Positions 28,505-37,664 of a stretch of 55,871 bases of DNA are shown one piece after another. The position numbers and the translations under genes are program-made. Numbering within the stretch: the first letter of the stretch is position 1; every line of letters begins with the position of its first letter. The notes beneath the pieces were generated by a model. It was given only the letters and a program-made list of their open reading frames with translations. It was not told the origin of the DNA and ran no database searches. The stretch comes from an uncultured Bacteroidota bacterium (GTDB lineage Bacteria; Bacteroidota; Bacteroidia; Chitinophagales; Chitinophagaceae): the NCBI GenBank assembly GCA_903927185.1, contig CAIYLW010000018.1:1-55871 (forward strand). Direction: 5' to 3'.

Positions 28505-30319
28505 TTATCCTACTGCTTCGCTCTGCATACTCTTAGAGCTCTTCTTTCTATCATCTTCGTTCAACACCACTTTGCGCATACGAATATTTTTAGGGGTAAC
28601 TTCTATACACTCATCTTGTTGAATATATTCCATACACTCTTCCAAAGTGAATTGCAATTTTGGAACTATACGAACACTATCATCACTTCCGCTTGCACGG
28701 TGGTTAGTTAGTTTCTTCATTTCAACCGCATTCACATTTAAATCACCTGGTTTGATATGTTCGGCAATAACCTGACCTGCATAAACCTCATCACTTGGCT
28801 CAATAAAAAACGAACCACGATCCTGCAATTTATCAATAGAATAAGCAGTAGTAGTACCGCCAAATTTAGCGATCAATACGCCATTACTTCTTCCAGGAAT
28901 TGGTCCCTTCCAAGGTTTGTATTCAATAAAGCGGTGTGCCATTACAGCCTCACCAGCAGTGTTTGTAAGCATTTGAGAACGTAACCCAATCAATCCACGA
29001 GAAGGTATTTCGAACTCCAGGTGTTGCATCTCACCTTTGCTTTCCATGATTTGCATTTCACCTTTACGTTGAGTAACTAGGTCAATTACTTTACCGCTAA
29101 ATTCACCTGGTACATCTACTACCAAATTCTCATACGGTTCGTGTTTTTTGCCATCAATCTGTTTAACCAATACCTGAGGATTACCAACAGTTAATTCATA
29201 ACCTTCACGGCGCATGGTTTCAACAAGGATCCCTAGGTGTAAAATTCCGCGACCGAATACCAAGAAACTATCTGCACTATCTGTATCTTCTACACGAAGT
29301 GCTAAGTTCTTTTCTGTTTCTTTCATCAAACGATCACGCAGGTGACGTGATGTAACGAACTTACCATCTTTACCAAAGAAAGGTGAGTTGTTAATACTGA
29401 ATGTCATACTCATGGTAGGTTCATCAACACTAATAACCGGCAATGCTTCTGGATTTTCAATATCTGCAATAGTATCACCAATATTAAAATCGTCTAATCC
29501 CACTACAGCACATAAATCGCCAGATAACACTTCAGTTACCTTACGTTTACCCATTCCCTCAAATACATATAATTCTTTTACTTTACTTCTCTTGAATGTT
29601 CCATCACCCTGAACCAAAGCAATTGTTTGTCCTTCTTTGATAAAACCACGAGTTACTTTTCCTATGGCAATTCTTCCCAAGAAAGAAGAATAATCCAAAG
29701 AAGTAATCTGCATTTGTAAAGTTCCTTCTGTAATTTTTGGTTCTGGTACATATTTAATGATACCATCCATTAATGGAAGAATGTCTTCGGTCTGTGTTAA
29801 AGTATCATTGAACCAACCGTTTTTACCACTACCATAAAAAGTAGGGAAATTCAATTGTTCTTCTGTAGCATCTAGGTTAAAGAATAATTCAAAAACTGCA
29901 TCGTGAACTTCATCCGGACGACAGTTTGCTTTATCTACTTTATTGATAACTACAATTGGCTTCAAATTCAGATGCAAGGCTTTTTGTAATACAAAACGAG
30001 TTTGAGGCATAGGTCCTTCGAAAGCATCCACCAATAGGATTACACCATCAGCCATTTTCAAAACACGTTCTACTTCACCACCAAAGTCAGAGTGACCCGG
30101 TGTATCAATTACATTTATTTTTACCCCTTTATAGGTAACAGCAGCATTTTTACTGAAAATGGTAATACCTCTTTCTCTTTCAAGATCGTTGCTATCCATA
30201 ATCAAATCACCAGTATCCTGATTGTCTCTAAATACTTTAGTAGTCTGTAAAATACGATCTACTAATGTTGTTTTGCCATGATCTACGTGGGCGATGATAG
30301 CAATATTTCTTATTTCCAT
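28505..30319 (-). CDS. typA: Ribosome-dependent GTPase TypA/BipA
   Basis: A 604-aa translational GTPase. The G domain has AHVDHGKTTLVD (10-21), RERGITI, DTPGHSDFGGEVERVL and NKVDK. EF-G-like domains II, III and V follow, and the TypA-specific C-terminal domain includes EFEIPSRGLIGLRSQMLT and SNGVLIAKFGG. It aids 50S biogenesis and stress adaptation. It has a good Bacteroidota promoter and a terminator of its own, so it is monocistronic. Confidence 0.98.
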   Translation of the reverse strand: MEIRNIAIIAHVDHGKTTLVDRILQTTKVFRDNQDTGDLIMDSNDLERERGITIFSKNAAVTYKGVKINVIDTPGHSDFGGEVERVLKMADGVILLVDAFEGPMPQTRFVLQKALHLNLKPIVVINKVDKANCRPDEVHDAVFELFFNLDATEEQLNFPTFYGSGKNGWFNDTLTQTEDILPLMDGIIKYVPEPKITEGTLQMQITSLDYSSFLGRIAIGKVTRGFIKEGQTIALVQGDGTFKRSKVKELYVFEGMGKRKVTEVLSGDLCAVVGLDDFNIGDTIADIENPEALPVISVDEPTMSMTFSINNSPFFGKDGKFVTSRHLRDRLMKETEKNLALRVEDTDSADSFLVFGRGILHLGILVETMRREGYELTVGNPQVLVKQIDGKKHEPYENLVVDVPGEFSGKVIDLVTQRKGEMQIMESKGEMQHLEFEIPSRGLIGLRSQMLTNTAGEAVMAHRFIEYKPWKGPIPGRSNGVLIAKFGGTTTAYSIDKLQDRGSFFIEPSDEVYAGQVIAEHIKPGDLNVNAVEMKKLTNHRASGSDDSVRIVPKLQFTLEECMEYIQQDECIEVTPKNIRMRKVVLNEDDRKKSSKSMQSEAVG

Positions 30320-30336
30320 GTAAAATTTTAAGGCTG

Positions 30337-30366
30337 CAAAGGTACGGCTTTAACACCGGAGGGCAA
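30337..30366 (-). promoter_or_regulatory. typA promoter
   Basis: On the minus strand TTG (30366-30364), 19 bp, TACCTTTG (30344-30337): a full match to the Bacteroidota TTG-N19-TAnnTTTG pattern. The -7 box ends 17 bp upstream of the typA start codon, so the leader is very short. Confidence 0.7.
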
Positions 30367-30393
30367 TGGGCAACTTAAAACTTAATAGAATGG

Positions 30394-31515
30394 CTACACT
30401 CGGACATAGATTTTACGCTTATCTAAGAAGTAACCTACTGACCAACAAACCAACATATAAGAGATAGAAAATAGGAGTGATCCGTAATAATTTCCCGCAT
30501 AATTAAAAATGTTTATATATACCCATGTGAATAGATTTAAGTTATTCCCCATTGGAATCATATAAAGGCAAATCACAAGGATTTCTGAAAGTAAGTATAT
30601 AAACAAAGGGTTCTTGCCCAATACTTCAAAGAAATAAGTAAACCTGGTCTTGTTTTTAAAGTCGATTAGATAAATAATGGCCGACAAAATGATACAATCT
30701 AGTCCAACGGTGATCAAAACAAAGGAAGAAGTCCATAATTTTTTGTTGATTGGGAATACCATATTCCAGCAGTATGCCAAGAATAAAAGTAAAGCGCCAG
30801 ACAATAACAACTTAGCTATGCCTTCATATTCTTTGCCCTTTTTCTGTACCCACGAACCAACAGTAAATCCTGCTATTACATTGGCAATGGCTGGCAAAGT
30901 ACTTAATAGACCTTCTGGATCAAATGCAAAACCCTCACCATGATATAGATGTGCTTCGCCAAATAACCAAAGATCTAGTTTCAATCCTGCATTTCCAGTT
31001 ATGCTTAGAGGATCTGATGGATCTCCGAACCAAAAACATAAACCCCAATAAAGGAAAAGAAAAAGGATACTCACTATTAAAGCCAATCGAGGTTTTAAAA
31101 AATAAATCATTAAAGATCCAATTCCATAACAGAGTGCTATTCTTTGTAGAACACCTAAAATCCTGGTATCGCTTAAAGGTGCCAACACTATTTGATGATT
31201 TGCATCGAAACGCACAAATGGGAACCAATACATAAGAAACCCAAGTAAGAATATGAGAACCGTTCGTTTAAATATTTTCCCAAGGATTGCCGACTGAGTC
31301 ATTCCTGCCCATTTTGGCATTACAAAACTTATGGCATTACCTACTGCAAAAAGAAAAGAAGGAAAAACTAAATCAGTTGGTGTAAAGCCATGCCATTTGG
31401 CGTGTTGCAAAGGAGCGAAAGTCATATCATTACCCGGAGTATTTACAATAATCATCAGGCAAAGAGTCATTCCTCTAAAAACATCTAGGGCAAGAAATCG
31501 TTTTGGAGCAGTCAT
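30394..31515 (-). CDS. Multi-pass membrane protein, heparan-alpha-glucosaminide N-acetyltransferase-like (DUF5009 type)
   Basis: About 373 aa from the ATG at 31515. An upstream ATG at 31581 would add 22 residues, but family members begin close to RFLALDVFRGMT. Signature stretches are LALDVFRGMTLCLMIIVNTPG, the WHGFTPTDLVFPSFLFAVG segment and about ten hydrophobic helices to the C-terminus. Relatives transfer acetyl groups from cytosolic acetyl-CoA to extracytoplasmic amino sugars; in Bacteroidota they may act in cell-wall or glycan acetyl metabolism. Function by homology only. Confidence 0.8.
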   Translation of the reverse strand: MTAPKRFLALDVFRGMTLCLMIIVNTPGNDMTFAPLQHAKWHGFTPTDLVFPSFLFAVGNAISFVMPKWAGMTQSAILGKIFKRTVLIFLLGFLMYWFPFVRFDANHQIVLAPLSDTRILGVLQRIALCYGIGSLMIYFLKPRLALIVSILFLFLYWGLCFWFGDPSDPLSITGNAGLKLDLWLFGEAHLYHGEGFAFDPEGLLSTLPAIANVIAGFTVGSWVQKKGKEYEGIAKLLLSGALLLFLAYCWNMVFPINKKLWTSSFVLITVGLDCIILSAIIYLIDFKNKTRFTYFFEVLGKNPLFIYLLSEILVICLYMIPMGNNLNLFTWVYINIFNYAGNYYGSLLFSISYMLVCWSVGYFLDKRKIYVRV

Positions 31516-31627
31516 ATAGCAATTTTGATAAGCCAATATAGTTAAATTATTAAACCAATTAACCTGCTTTCCTGAATGCATTCAATATTTTCATCTAATT
31601 TAATTGCTCAAATAAAATTGTTTTTAC

Positions 31628-32623
31628 ATGCGTTTGTTTAAAATATCACTAGCAATTACTTTGGTATTTTTGATTGTTTATTGGTTGGGGCCACATCCTG
31701 CTCATCCAATTTATTCGAAGGAATTGCCAACGGTACCTGCTGAACCAACTGCCTTAATCAATTATATAAAACAGGAAGAATCAAAACATATCGTAAAAAA
31801 AGATAACGAAGCAGAAATAGTTTGGGCTGATTCTAGCATGAAGAAAAAAACACCATATGCCATAGTTTATTTGCACGGATTTAGTGCTAGTAAAATGGAA
31901 GGAGCGCCTGCACATTTAGATATCGCAAAAAAATTTGGATGTAATTTATATTTAGCACGCTTATCGCAACATGGTATTGATACTGCTGATGCCTTAATTA
32001 ATATGACTGCAGATAATTTATGGGAAACTGCTAAAGAAGCCTATGCCATTGGAAAAAAATTAGGCGAGAAAGTAATTTTAATGGGCACTTCCACTGGAGG
32101 CACTTTGGCATTGCAATTAGCGGCAACATATCCTGAAGTAGCTGGATTGATTTTGTACTCACCCAACATAGCAATAAATGATCCAAACGCCTGGCTATTA
32201 AATAACCCTTGGGGTTTACAAATTGCAAGACTCGTAAAAGGCTCAAAGTATAATTTTATAACTGCCGATACTGTCTATTCAAAATATTGGAATACAAAAT
32301 ATCGATTAGAAGCAATAGCATCATTGGAAGAATTATTGGAAACTAAAATGACTCCTGCCACTTTCCAATCGGTTAAGCAACCCGTATTAACTCTCTATTA
32401 TTATAAGGATGAAAAAAATCAGGATCCTGTGGTAAAGGTAAGTGCTACAAAAAATATGTTTGAGCAATTAGGAACTTTTAAAGAATTGAAACGAGCAATT
32501 GCGATGCCTAATACTGGAAATCATGTACTAGCCTCTCCTATCTTATCGAAAGATGTTGCTGGAGTTGAACAAGAAACCATCCGTTTTATGCAGGAAAGCA
32601 TGCATATGAATGCCATAAAATAA
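31628..32623 (+). CDS. Alpha/beta hydrolase (esterase/lipase-like), membrane-anchored
   Basis: A 331-aa protein with an N-terminal hydrophobic anchor or signal (LAITLVFLIVYWLG). The alpha/beta-hydrolase core carries the oxyanion motif YLHGFSASKMEG (81-92), nucleophile Ser155 in GTSTGG and a C-terminal His in MPNTGNHVLASP. Between them is a small cap. The substrate is unknown; a carboxylesterase or lipid hydrolase is likely. It heads a plus-strand row with the FabH-like and lipid-kinase genes (58 and 37 bp gaps), which hints at lipid metabolism. Confidence 0.8.
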   Translation: MRLFKISLAITLVFLIVYWLGPHPAHPIYSKELPTVPAEPTALINYIKQEESKHIVKKDNEAEIVWADSSMKKKTPYAIVYLHGFSASKMEGAPAHLDIAKKFGCNLYLARLSQHGIDTADALINMTADNLWETAKEAYAIGKKLGEKVILMGTSTGGTLALQLAATYPEVAGLILYSPNIAINDPNAWLLNNPWGLQIARLVKGSKYNFITADTVYSKYWNTKYRLEAIASLEELLETKMTPATFQSVKQPVLTLYYYKDEKNQDPVVKVSATKNMFEQLGTFKELKRAIAMPNTGNHVLASPILSKDVAGVEQETIRFMQESMHMNAIK

Positions 32624-32681
32624 AGGATAATGACGATTTTAAATTCTCTTATCTTCGTCACACTTAATTAAAACGACTGTT

Positions 32682-33731
32682 ATGCCACTCAGTAAAATTG
32701 CAGGTATTGGAATGTATGTTCCAGAAAAAGTAGTTACTAATAATGATCTGAAAAAGTGGATGGATACTGATGATAACTGGATTCAAGAAAGAACAGGTAT
32801 TCAAGAAAGAAGATTTGCAAAGCGTACTGAAGAAACTACTACCACGATGGCAGTAGAAGCTGCAAAAATTGCCATTGAAAGAGCGGGTATAACCGCACAG
32901 GATATTGATTTTATCGTTTTTGCAACACTATCACCTGATTATTATTTTCCTGGTTGTGGTGTACTGGTTCAAAGAGCAATGAAGATGAAAGAAGTGGGCG
33001 CATTAGATATTCGCAACCAATGCAGCGGCTTTTTGTATGCGATTAGTGTGGCCGATCAGTTTATTAAATCTTGTATGTATAAAAACATATTGGTAATAGG
33101 CGCTGAAAAGCATAGTATGGGATTAGATTATAGTACAAGAGGCAGAAATGTTTCTGTAATATTTGGTGATGGCGCTGGTGCTGTTGTTCTGCAGCCAACT
33201 GAAAAAAATAATCAAGGAATTTTAAGTACCCACTTACATAGTGATGGAGCGAGTGCTGAAATATTGGCACAATATAATCCGGGGTCACATGCAAACCATT
33301 GGATGGAAACACCAGTAGCAGATTTCGATGATGCAGAAATTGGAGAAATGTTTATGAGCCATCAAATGATTGATAAAGCTCAATTATTTCCATTCATGGA
33401 CGGACCCACAGTATTTAAAAAAGCAATTGTGAAATTTCCAGAAGTAATTGTAGAAGCACTTACTAAAAATGGTTATACTACAGAAGACCTTAATATGCTC
33501 ATACCACACCAAGCAAATCTTCGTATTAGTCAGTTTGTACAACAAAAACTCAAACTACGCGATGATCAGGTATACAATAATATCATGAGATATGGTAACA
33601 CCACAGCAGCATCGGTACCAATAGCATTGTGTGAAGCTTGGCAGAATGGAAAAATTAAAGAAGGTGATTTAGTTTGCTTAGCTGCATTTGGGAGTGGATT
33701 TACCTGGGCTTCTGCATTACTTAAATGGTAA
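32682..33731 (+). CDS. 3-oxoacyl-ACP synthase III (FabH-like)
   Basis: A 349-aa thiolase-fold condensing enzyme. The catalytic triad is complete: Cys114 in RNQCSGF, His276 in LIPHQANLR, Asn306 in YGNTTAA. It is about 20 residues longer than standard FabH, the extra length lying around 195-240 (LAQYNPGSHANHW...FMSHQMID). It starts fatty-acid synthesis by condensing an acyl-CoA with malonyl-ACP, or does a similar head-group condensation. It is not next to plsX/rpmF, where the main fabH is often found, so it may be a secondary paralogue. Confidence 0.85.
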   Translation: MPLSKIAGIGMYVPEKVVTNNDLKKWMDTDDNWIQERTGIQERRFAKRTEETTTTMAVEAAKIAIERAGITAQDIDFIVFATLSPDYYFPGCGVLVQRAMKMKEVGALDIRNQCSGFLYAISVADQFIKSCMYKNILVIGAEKHSMGLDYSTRGRNVSVIFGDGAGAVVLQPTEKNNQGILSTHLHSDGASAEILAQYNPGSHANHWMETPVADFDDAEIGEMFMSHQMIDKAQLFPFMDGPTVFKKAIVKFPEVIVEALTKNGYTTEDLNMLIPHQANLRISQFVQQKLKLRDDQVYNNIMRYGNTTAASVPIALCEAWQNGKIKEGDLVCLAAFGSGFTWASALLKW

Positions 33732-33768
33732 TGACTAAACTCCAAAAAAAATATTTGATATAGATTTT

Positions 33769-34668
33769 ATGAAGAGAAAGATCAACTTTTTAGTCAACCC
33801 TATTTCAGGCAATACCAAAAAAGATGAAATTCTCCGACTGGTGCATACTGAAATGCAGGCAAAGGAAATTCCATTTGAGTTTATTTTCACAAATGTTTTG
33901 GGGGATTATGATGAAATAAAAGATAAGATTGAGTCAGAAGATATTACAGACGTTGTAATGATTGGAGGTGACGGTACCGTTAATCAGGTAGTCAATGCAT
34001 TGCGTGATACTAAAGTTCAATTCGGTATCATACCTGTTGGTTCGGGTAATGGTCTGGCACTTGCTGCAGGTATCCCAAAAAAACCTTTTGATGCCATTCA
34101 ACTAATTATAAAAGGAGAATCTAAACCAATTGATGCGTTTCTGATCAACAACCAATTTTCATGTATGCTTAGTGGTATCGGGTTTGATGCACAAGTAGCA
34201 CACGACTTTGCAAACAAAGCTTCCAGAGGATTAATGACATATACCCAACAAAGTCTTATCAATTACTTTAAAGCTCATCCTTATCAATTTGAAATTGTTT
34301 TGGAAAATTTTTCATTTTTCACAGATGCTTATTTTATTAGTATTGCAAACAGCAATCAATTTGGAAATAATTTTACCATCGCTCCACAAGCCAGTTTAAA
34401 TGACGGGTTATTAGATATCGTAGTAGTTCAAAAAATGAACAAAGCAAAAATGCCATTTGCAGTTTTAAAACAAATTAGAGGTAATAATAAATTAACTGAA
34501 CTGGTAGAGAACTTAAGTACAAATAATATCTTATACTTTCAAACAAACGCGATAACTATAAAAAATAATAAGCACGCACCTTTTCATATTGATGGAGAAC
34601 CCAGAGAAACTGCAGCAGAATTTAATATCGAAATTATACCTAGTTGTTTTAATTTAATACAGCCCTAA
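33769..34668 (+). CDS. Diacylglycerol/lipid kinase family protein (YegS-like)
   Basis: A 299-aa lipid kinase of the DAGK-catalytic family. Nucleotide-binding motifs are NPISGNTKKD (10-19), GGDGTVNQV (66-74) and PVGSGNGLA (89-97). The C-terminal beta domain ends near FHIDGEPRE, the usual family end. It phosphorylates diacylglycerol or a related lipid with ATP. It is the third gene of the hydrolase-FabH-kinase row and is convergent with the heme A synthase gene. Confidence 0.88.
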   Translation: MKRKINFLVNPISGNTKKDEILRLVHTEMQAKEIPFEFIFTNVLGDYDEIKDKIESEDITDVVMIGGDGTVNQVVNALRDTKVQFGIIPVGSGNGLALAAGIPKKPFDAIQLIIKGESKPIDAFLINNQFSCMLSGIGFDAQVAHDFANKASRGLMTYTQQSLINYFKAHPYQFEIVLENFSFFTDAYFISIANSNQFGNNFTIAPQASLNDGLLDIVVVQKMNKAKMPFAVLKQIRGNNKLTELVENLSTNNILYFQTNAITIKNNKHAPFHIDGEPRETAAEFNIEIIPSCFNLIQP

Positions 34669-34682
34669 TAGTATTGCTTAAT

Positions 34683-35753
34683 TTACCTTTGCTGAGGGCG
34701 AACAACATATAAAATAGTTACCAATACCAGCAGTAATAACATTCCTATTAGCTGATGCAATTCCGCCATCCATTCGAACATTCCCCAAGTTCCGGCAATG
34801 ATATGGGCACTCGACAACACTGTTAAGACACCTAATAAAACCTGAATAAGAATAATAGCAATTGGCATTGTGCGTAGATAATTGAAAAGTATTCCCCCTT
34901 TAGTTTTATACAACTTTAAAGACCATAAACTGATCATAACCAATAAAAGATAGGCCAGTCCACGATGTACAAAATGAACCCATATTTTATTGTCAATTGC
35001 ATTAATCAAAAAACTATTCCCATTAAATAAATGTGCTGGAATCCATGCACCATTTATTGTTGGCCAGGTTGCAGCAATATTTGCCGCTTTGTGACCTGCC
35101 ATTAATGCGCCATATAATAATTGGAGTATTAACAATACAATTAAAGCGAGATTCCATTTTCGTATACCAGAGTTAATAATAATCTGCTGAGGTTTTACCA
35201 ATAAACTTAAAGCAAACCAATAAGTATAAGACAACAACCCCAAAGCAAAAATAAAATGCAGAGCCAATCGGGTTGGTTTTACATAAATTGCGTCACCCGT
35301 TAATCCACTTGCAACCATTACCCAACCTATTACACCCTGAAGAGCGCCTAATGCAAATAGAAACAATAAAGGTTGTACCATTTCTTTTTTAAAATGTCTT
35401 TTAATTAAGAAATAGATAAAGCCAGCAGCAAACACTAAGCCAATAGTTCTTGCCCATAAGCGATGAAACCATTCCCAGAAAAAAATAAATTTGAAATCAG
35501 AAACCGTGAATTCAAAATTTAAATATTGAAACTGTGGAGTTTGACGATATTTATTAAATTCTAAGGCCCATCGCTGCTCATTGAGTGGAGGCAATGCACC
35601 AGTAACCACATCCCACTGAGTAATCGACAAACCACTACCAGTTAAACGAGTAATTCCTCCAAGTACGATTTGTATCACCGTCATCCCAACTCCTATCAAG
35701 AGCCAGGTTGCCACTAATTTTGAAGACCTATCAATTTTCTGCATAAAACACAT
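34683..35753 (-). CDS. ctaA: Heme A synthase (COX15/CtaA)
   Basis: About 356 aa from the ATG at 35753; another ATG at 35744 (MQKIDRSS) is equally credible, and the TTG at 35759 is less so. It has eight predicted membrane helices, the VLGGITRLTGSGLSITQWDVVTGALPP signature, heme-ligand histidines in FWEWFHRLWAR and VHFVHRGLAY, and H in ELHQLIG. It oxidises heme O to heme A for aa3-type cytochrome oxidase. It is divergent from rnhB. No other cox gene is adjacent. Confidence 0.93.
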   Translation of the reverse strand: MCFMQKIDRSSKLVATWLLIGVGMTVIQIVLGGITRLTGSGLSITQWDVVTGALPPLNEQRWALEFNKYRQTPQFQYLNFEFTVSDFKFIFFWEWFHRLWARTIGLVFAAGFIYFLIKRHFKKEMVQPLLFLFALGALQGVIGWVMVASGLTGDAIYVKPTRLALHFIFALGLLSYTYWFALSLLVKPQQIIINSGIRKWNLALIVLLILQLLYGALMAGHKAANIAATWPTINGAWIPAHLFNGNSFLINAIDNKIWVHFVHRGLAYLLLVMISLWSLKLYKTKGGILFNYLRTMPIAIILIQVLLGVLTVLSSAHIIAGTWGMFEWMAELHQLIGMLLLLVLVTILYVVRPQQR

Positions 35754-35848
35754 TTTCAAAGAAGGTAAAGTTAGTTCTATATTTTTTCTATGATAGCTTT
35801 TGCAAAATGAATTTGATACTATTCCAAACTTTCGGGAATTTTAACTAC

Positions 35849-36469
35849 ATGTTATTGGCTTACCATAATAATCATCTTATTGAAGCAGGTTGTGATGAAG
35901 CTGGCAGGGGTTGTTATGCCGGGCCCGTTTTTGCAGCTGCTGTTATTCTTCCGAAAGACTTCTATCACCCACTTTTGAATGATAGTAAAAAAGTATCGGA
36001 GAAGAACAGACTCATCTTAAAAGAGGTGATTGAAAAAAGTGCATTAGCTTGGGCAGTTGCCAGAGTAGAGCATGATGAAATAGATCGTATCAATATTTTA
36101 AAAGCATCCATCAAAGCAATGCATCTGGCAATTCAACAATTAAAAATCAAACCAGAGTTTCTATTAATTGATGGGAATCGATTTCAAAGCTATCTGAAGA
36201 TCCCCCACCAATGTGTGATAAAAGGGGATGGCAAGTATGCCAGTATAGCAGCAGCCAGCATTTTGGCAAAAACACATCGGGATGAACTAATGAAAAAGCT
36301 TCATAAAAAATTCCCAGCTTATAATTGGATTAGTAATAAAGGATATGGCACTCTCGATCATAGAAATGCCATTGCTGAAATTGGATTATGTAAATACCAT
36401 CGAAAAAGTTTCTCCATTTTACCAGTCCCTCCTGATTTATTTAATTTAGAAACATCCCAAAATAAATAA
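35849..36469 (+). CDS. rnhB: Ribonuclease HII
   Basis: A 206-aa enzyme from the ATG at 35849, which puts MLLAY...LIEAGCDEAGRG at the family's usual N-terminus. An ATG at 35807 would add 14 residues of doubtful worth. Active-site Asp16 and Glu17 are in GCDEAGRG; further acidic residues occur in LLIDGNRF and THRDELM. It also keeps the GYGTLDHRNAI and HRKSF motifs. It removes RNA from RNA-DNA hybrids, including single ribonucleotides. Confidence 0.93.
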   Translation: MLLAYHNNHLIEAGCDEAGRGCYAGPVFAAAVILPKDFYHPLLNDSKKVSEKNRLILKEVIEKSALAWAVARVEHDEIDRINILKASIKAMHLAIQQLKIKPEFLLIDGNRFQSYLKIPHQCVIKGDGKYASIAAASILAKTHRDELMKKLHKKFPAYNWISNKGYGTLDHRNAIAEIGLCKYHRKSFSILPVPPDLFNLETSQNK

Positions 36470-36490
36470 AGCCCTGCAATTGCAAGGCTT
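36469..36490 (+). terminator. Weak hairpin at the end of rnhB
   Basis: AAGCCcTGCAA pairs with TTGCAaGGCTT with one mismatch, starting at the rnhB stop codon. Only a broken T tract follows, so termination may be partial. The 200 bp from here to the end of the convergent tsaC gene hold no gene; the only feature seen is a pair of imperfect ATTTTGTGAA(A)GC direct repeats 21 bp apart (36564 and 36585). Confidence 0.5.
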
Positions 36491-36693
36491 TAGAATTTCA
36501 ATTCCCCCCCGGTTATTGAAACTATATCAAATTTATAGGGAATGTTTTGATTTTCAATTATTCATTTTGTGAAGCAGGCCTATTATTTTGTGAAAGCGGT
36601 ATATATTATTTTTAAATTAAGATTAAGTATCTTCTTATTAAAAAAATTAAATAACCACATCAACATTAACTATCATGTAAGAAAGAAAATGGA

Positions 36694-37302
36694 TTATTCT
36701 TCCCAGACACCTGCACCTTCCCGAATTAATTCATAAGATTCTTTAGTACAATCAATAATAGTGGAAGGTATCATTCCACCAATACCACCATCAATAACTA
36801 TATCCACTAAATTCTTGAAATTTTCATAAATCAGTTCTGGATCTGTATACTCTTCTACCATTTCTCCGGGCAAAGACGCAGATAAAATAGGATGACCCAA
36901 TTCTTGTACAATTGTTCTTGCAATATTGTTATCCGGAATCCTTAGTCCAATCGTACTTTTTTTACTTTGCAAAATTTTGGGTACTTCTTTGCTTGCAGGT
37001 AAAATAAAAGTGTAAGGACCAGGCAAATAATTTTTTAATAACCGATAAAGTGGGGTGCCAATACTTTTAGTGTATTTACTTAAATCGCTTAAATCGTTAC
37101 AGATAAAACTTAATTGTGCTTTAGCTGGATCAACTTGTTTGATAAGTGCAATTCGAGCAATCGCTTTTTGTTGAAAAATATCGCATCCCAAACCATAAAT
37201 AGTATCTGTAGGATATATAATTACACCACCTGACAATAAACAATCAACAATCATTTTCAGATATCTGGGGTTGGGATTATCAGGGTGTACTTGCAATAAC
37301 AT
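36694..37302 (-). CDS. tsaC: L-threonylcarbamoyladenylate synthase (Sua5/YciO/YrdC family)
   Basis: A 202-aa YrdC-fold enzyme. The nucleotide-binding motif YPTDTIYGLGCD (34-45) is followed by KAQLSFICND, LPGPYTFILPA, STIGLRIPD and PILSASLPG. It makes the threonylcarbamoyl-AMP used for tRNA t6A37 modification. It lacks the extra C-terminal Sua5 domain, so it is the short type. The KQVDPAKAQLSF replaces the more common KxRP...P motif, as in the YciO branch, so a YciO-like paralogue is possible. Confidence 0.82.
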   Translation of the reverse strand: MLLQVHPDNPNPRYLKMIVDCLLSGGVIIYPTDTIYGLGCDIFQQKAIARIALIKQVDPAKAQLSFICNDLSDLSKYTKSIGTPLYRLLKNYLPGPYTFILPASKEVPKILQSKKSTIGLRIPDNNIARTIVQELGHPILSASLPGEMVEEYTDPELIYENFKNLVDIVIDGGIGGMIPSTIIDCTKESYELIREGAGVWEE

Positions 37303-37323
37303 AAGAGAATGAATCTAACATAA

Positions 37324-37356
37324 CAAAGTTAAACTATATCAAACCGAATAAGCCAA
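37324..37356 (-). promoter_or_regulatory. tsaC promoter
   Basis: On the minus strand TTG (37356-37354), 22 bp, TAACTTTG (37331-37324), fitting the Bacteroidota pattern. The -7 box ends about 21 bp before the start codon at 37302. Confidence 0.65.
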
Positions 37357-37364
37357 CTAAAATA

Positions 37365-37397
37365 AAAAGAGGTAGCAAAAAGCCACCTCTTTTTGGT
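37365..37397 (-). terminator. Orphan hairpin terminator upstream of tsaC
   Basis: AAAAGAGGT pairs perfectly with ACCTCTTTT (37365-37373, 37385-37393). The minus-strand tail is T5-A-T4, the plus-strand tail is shorter (TTTTTGG). It lies between two gene starts, so no annotated gene ends here; it would stop a leftward transcript just before the tsaC promoter. Confidence 0.75.
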
Positions 37398-37664
37398 TTG
37401 TAACCCCCAATGAAACTGTTTACCTAGAAAGGTGTATTGGTAATAGCCAACTGCAGTTTATCCATGGTAAAAGTAGGGGCGGCTTGATTATAAACCAACG
37501 TAGAAAACACTGAATTTTTTCGGTGTTTTCACCCTATTAATTCAGTTAAAAAATCATAGTTAATTTAAAATACTTATGAGAATTTCGTGTTGCGATTTTA
37601 GCAGCTTATTTATCAGTTTCCCCGGGACAGATATCTCTGTTGCTATTTTTAGAAAATTAACGCT

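Larger units (their letters stand above)
37303..37664. other. 362-bp interval holding the tsaC promoter, an orphan terminator and a gene remnant or small RNA
   Basis: From left to right: the tsaC promoter (37324-37356, minus), a strong hairpin terminator (37365-37397), a 28-codon minus-strand frame (37510 to 37424; peptide VFSTLVYNQAAPTFTMDKLQ...), then about 150 bp upstream of the response-regulator gene without recognisable signals. The terminator belongs to no annotated gene. Confidence 0.5.

Noticed and set aside
30935..31235. Overlapping frames on both strands inside the acetyltransferase-like membrane gene
   Set aside because: Both are shadows of the membrane-protein coding sequence, with no recognisable protein features.
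36560..36600. Two imperfect ATTTTGTGAA(A)GC direct repeats 21 bp apart between the convergent rnhB and tsaC genes
   Set aside because: Two helical turns apart, as in activator sites, but no gene starts nearby and no -7 box follows; probably chance in AT-rich DNA.
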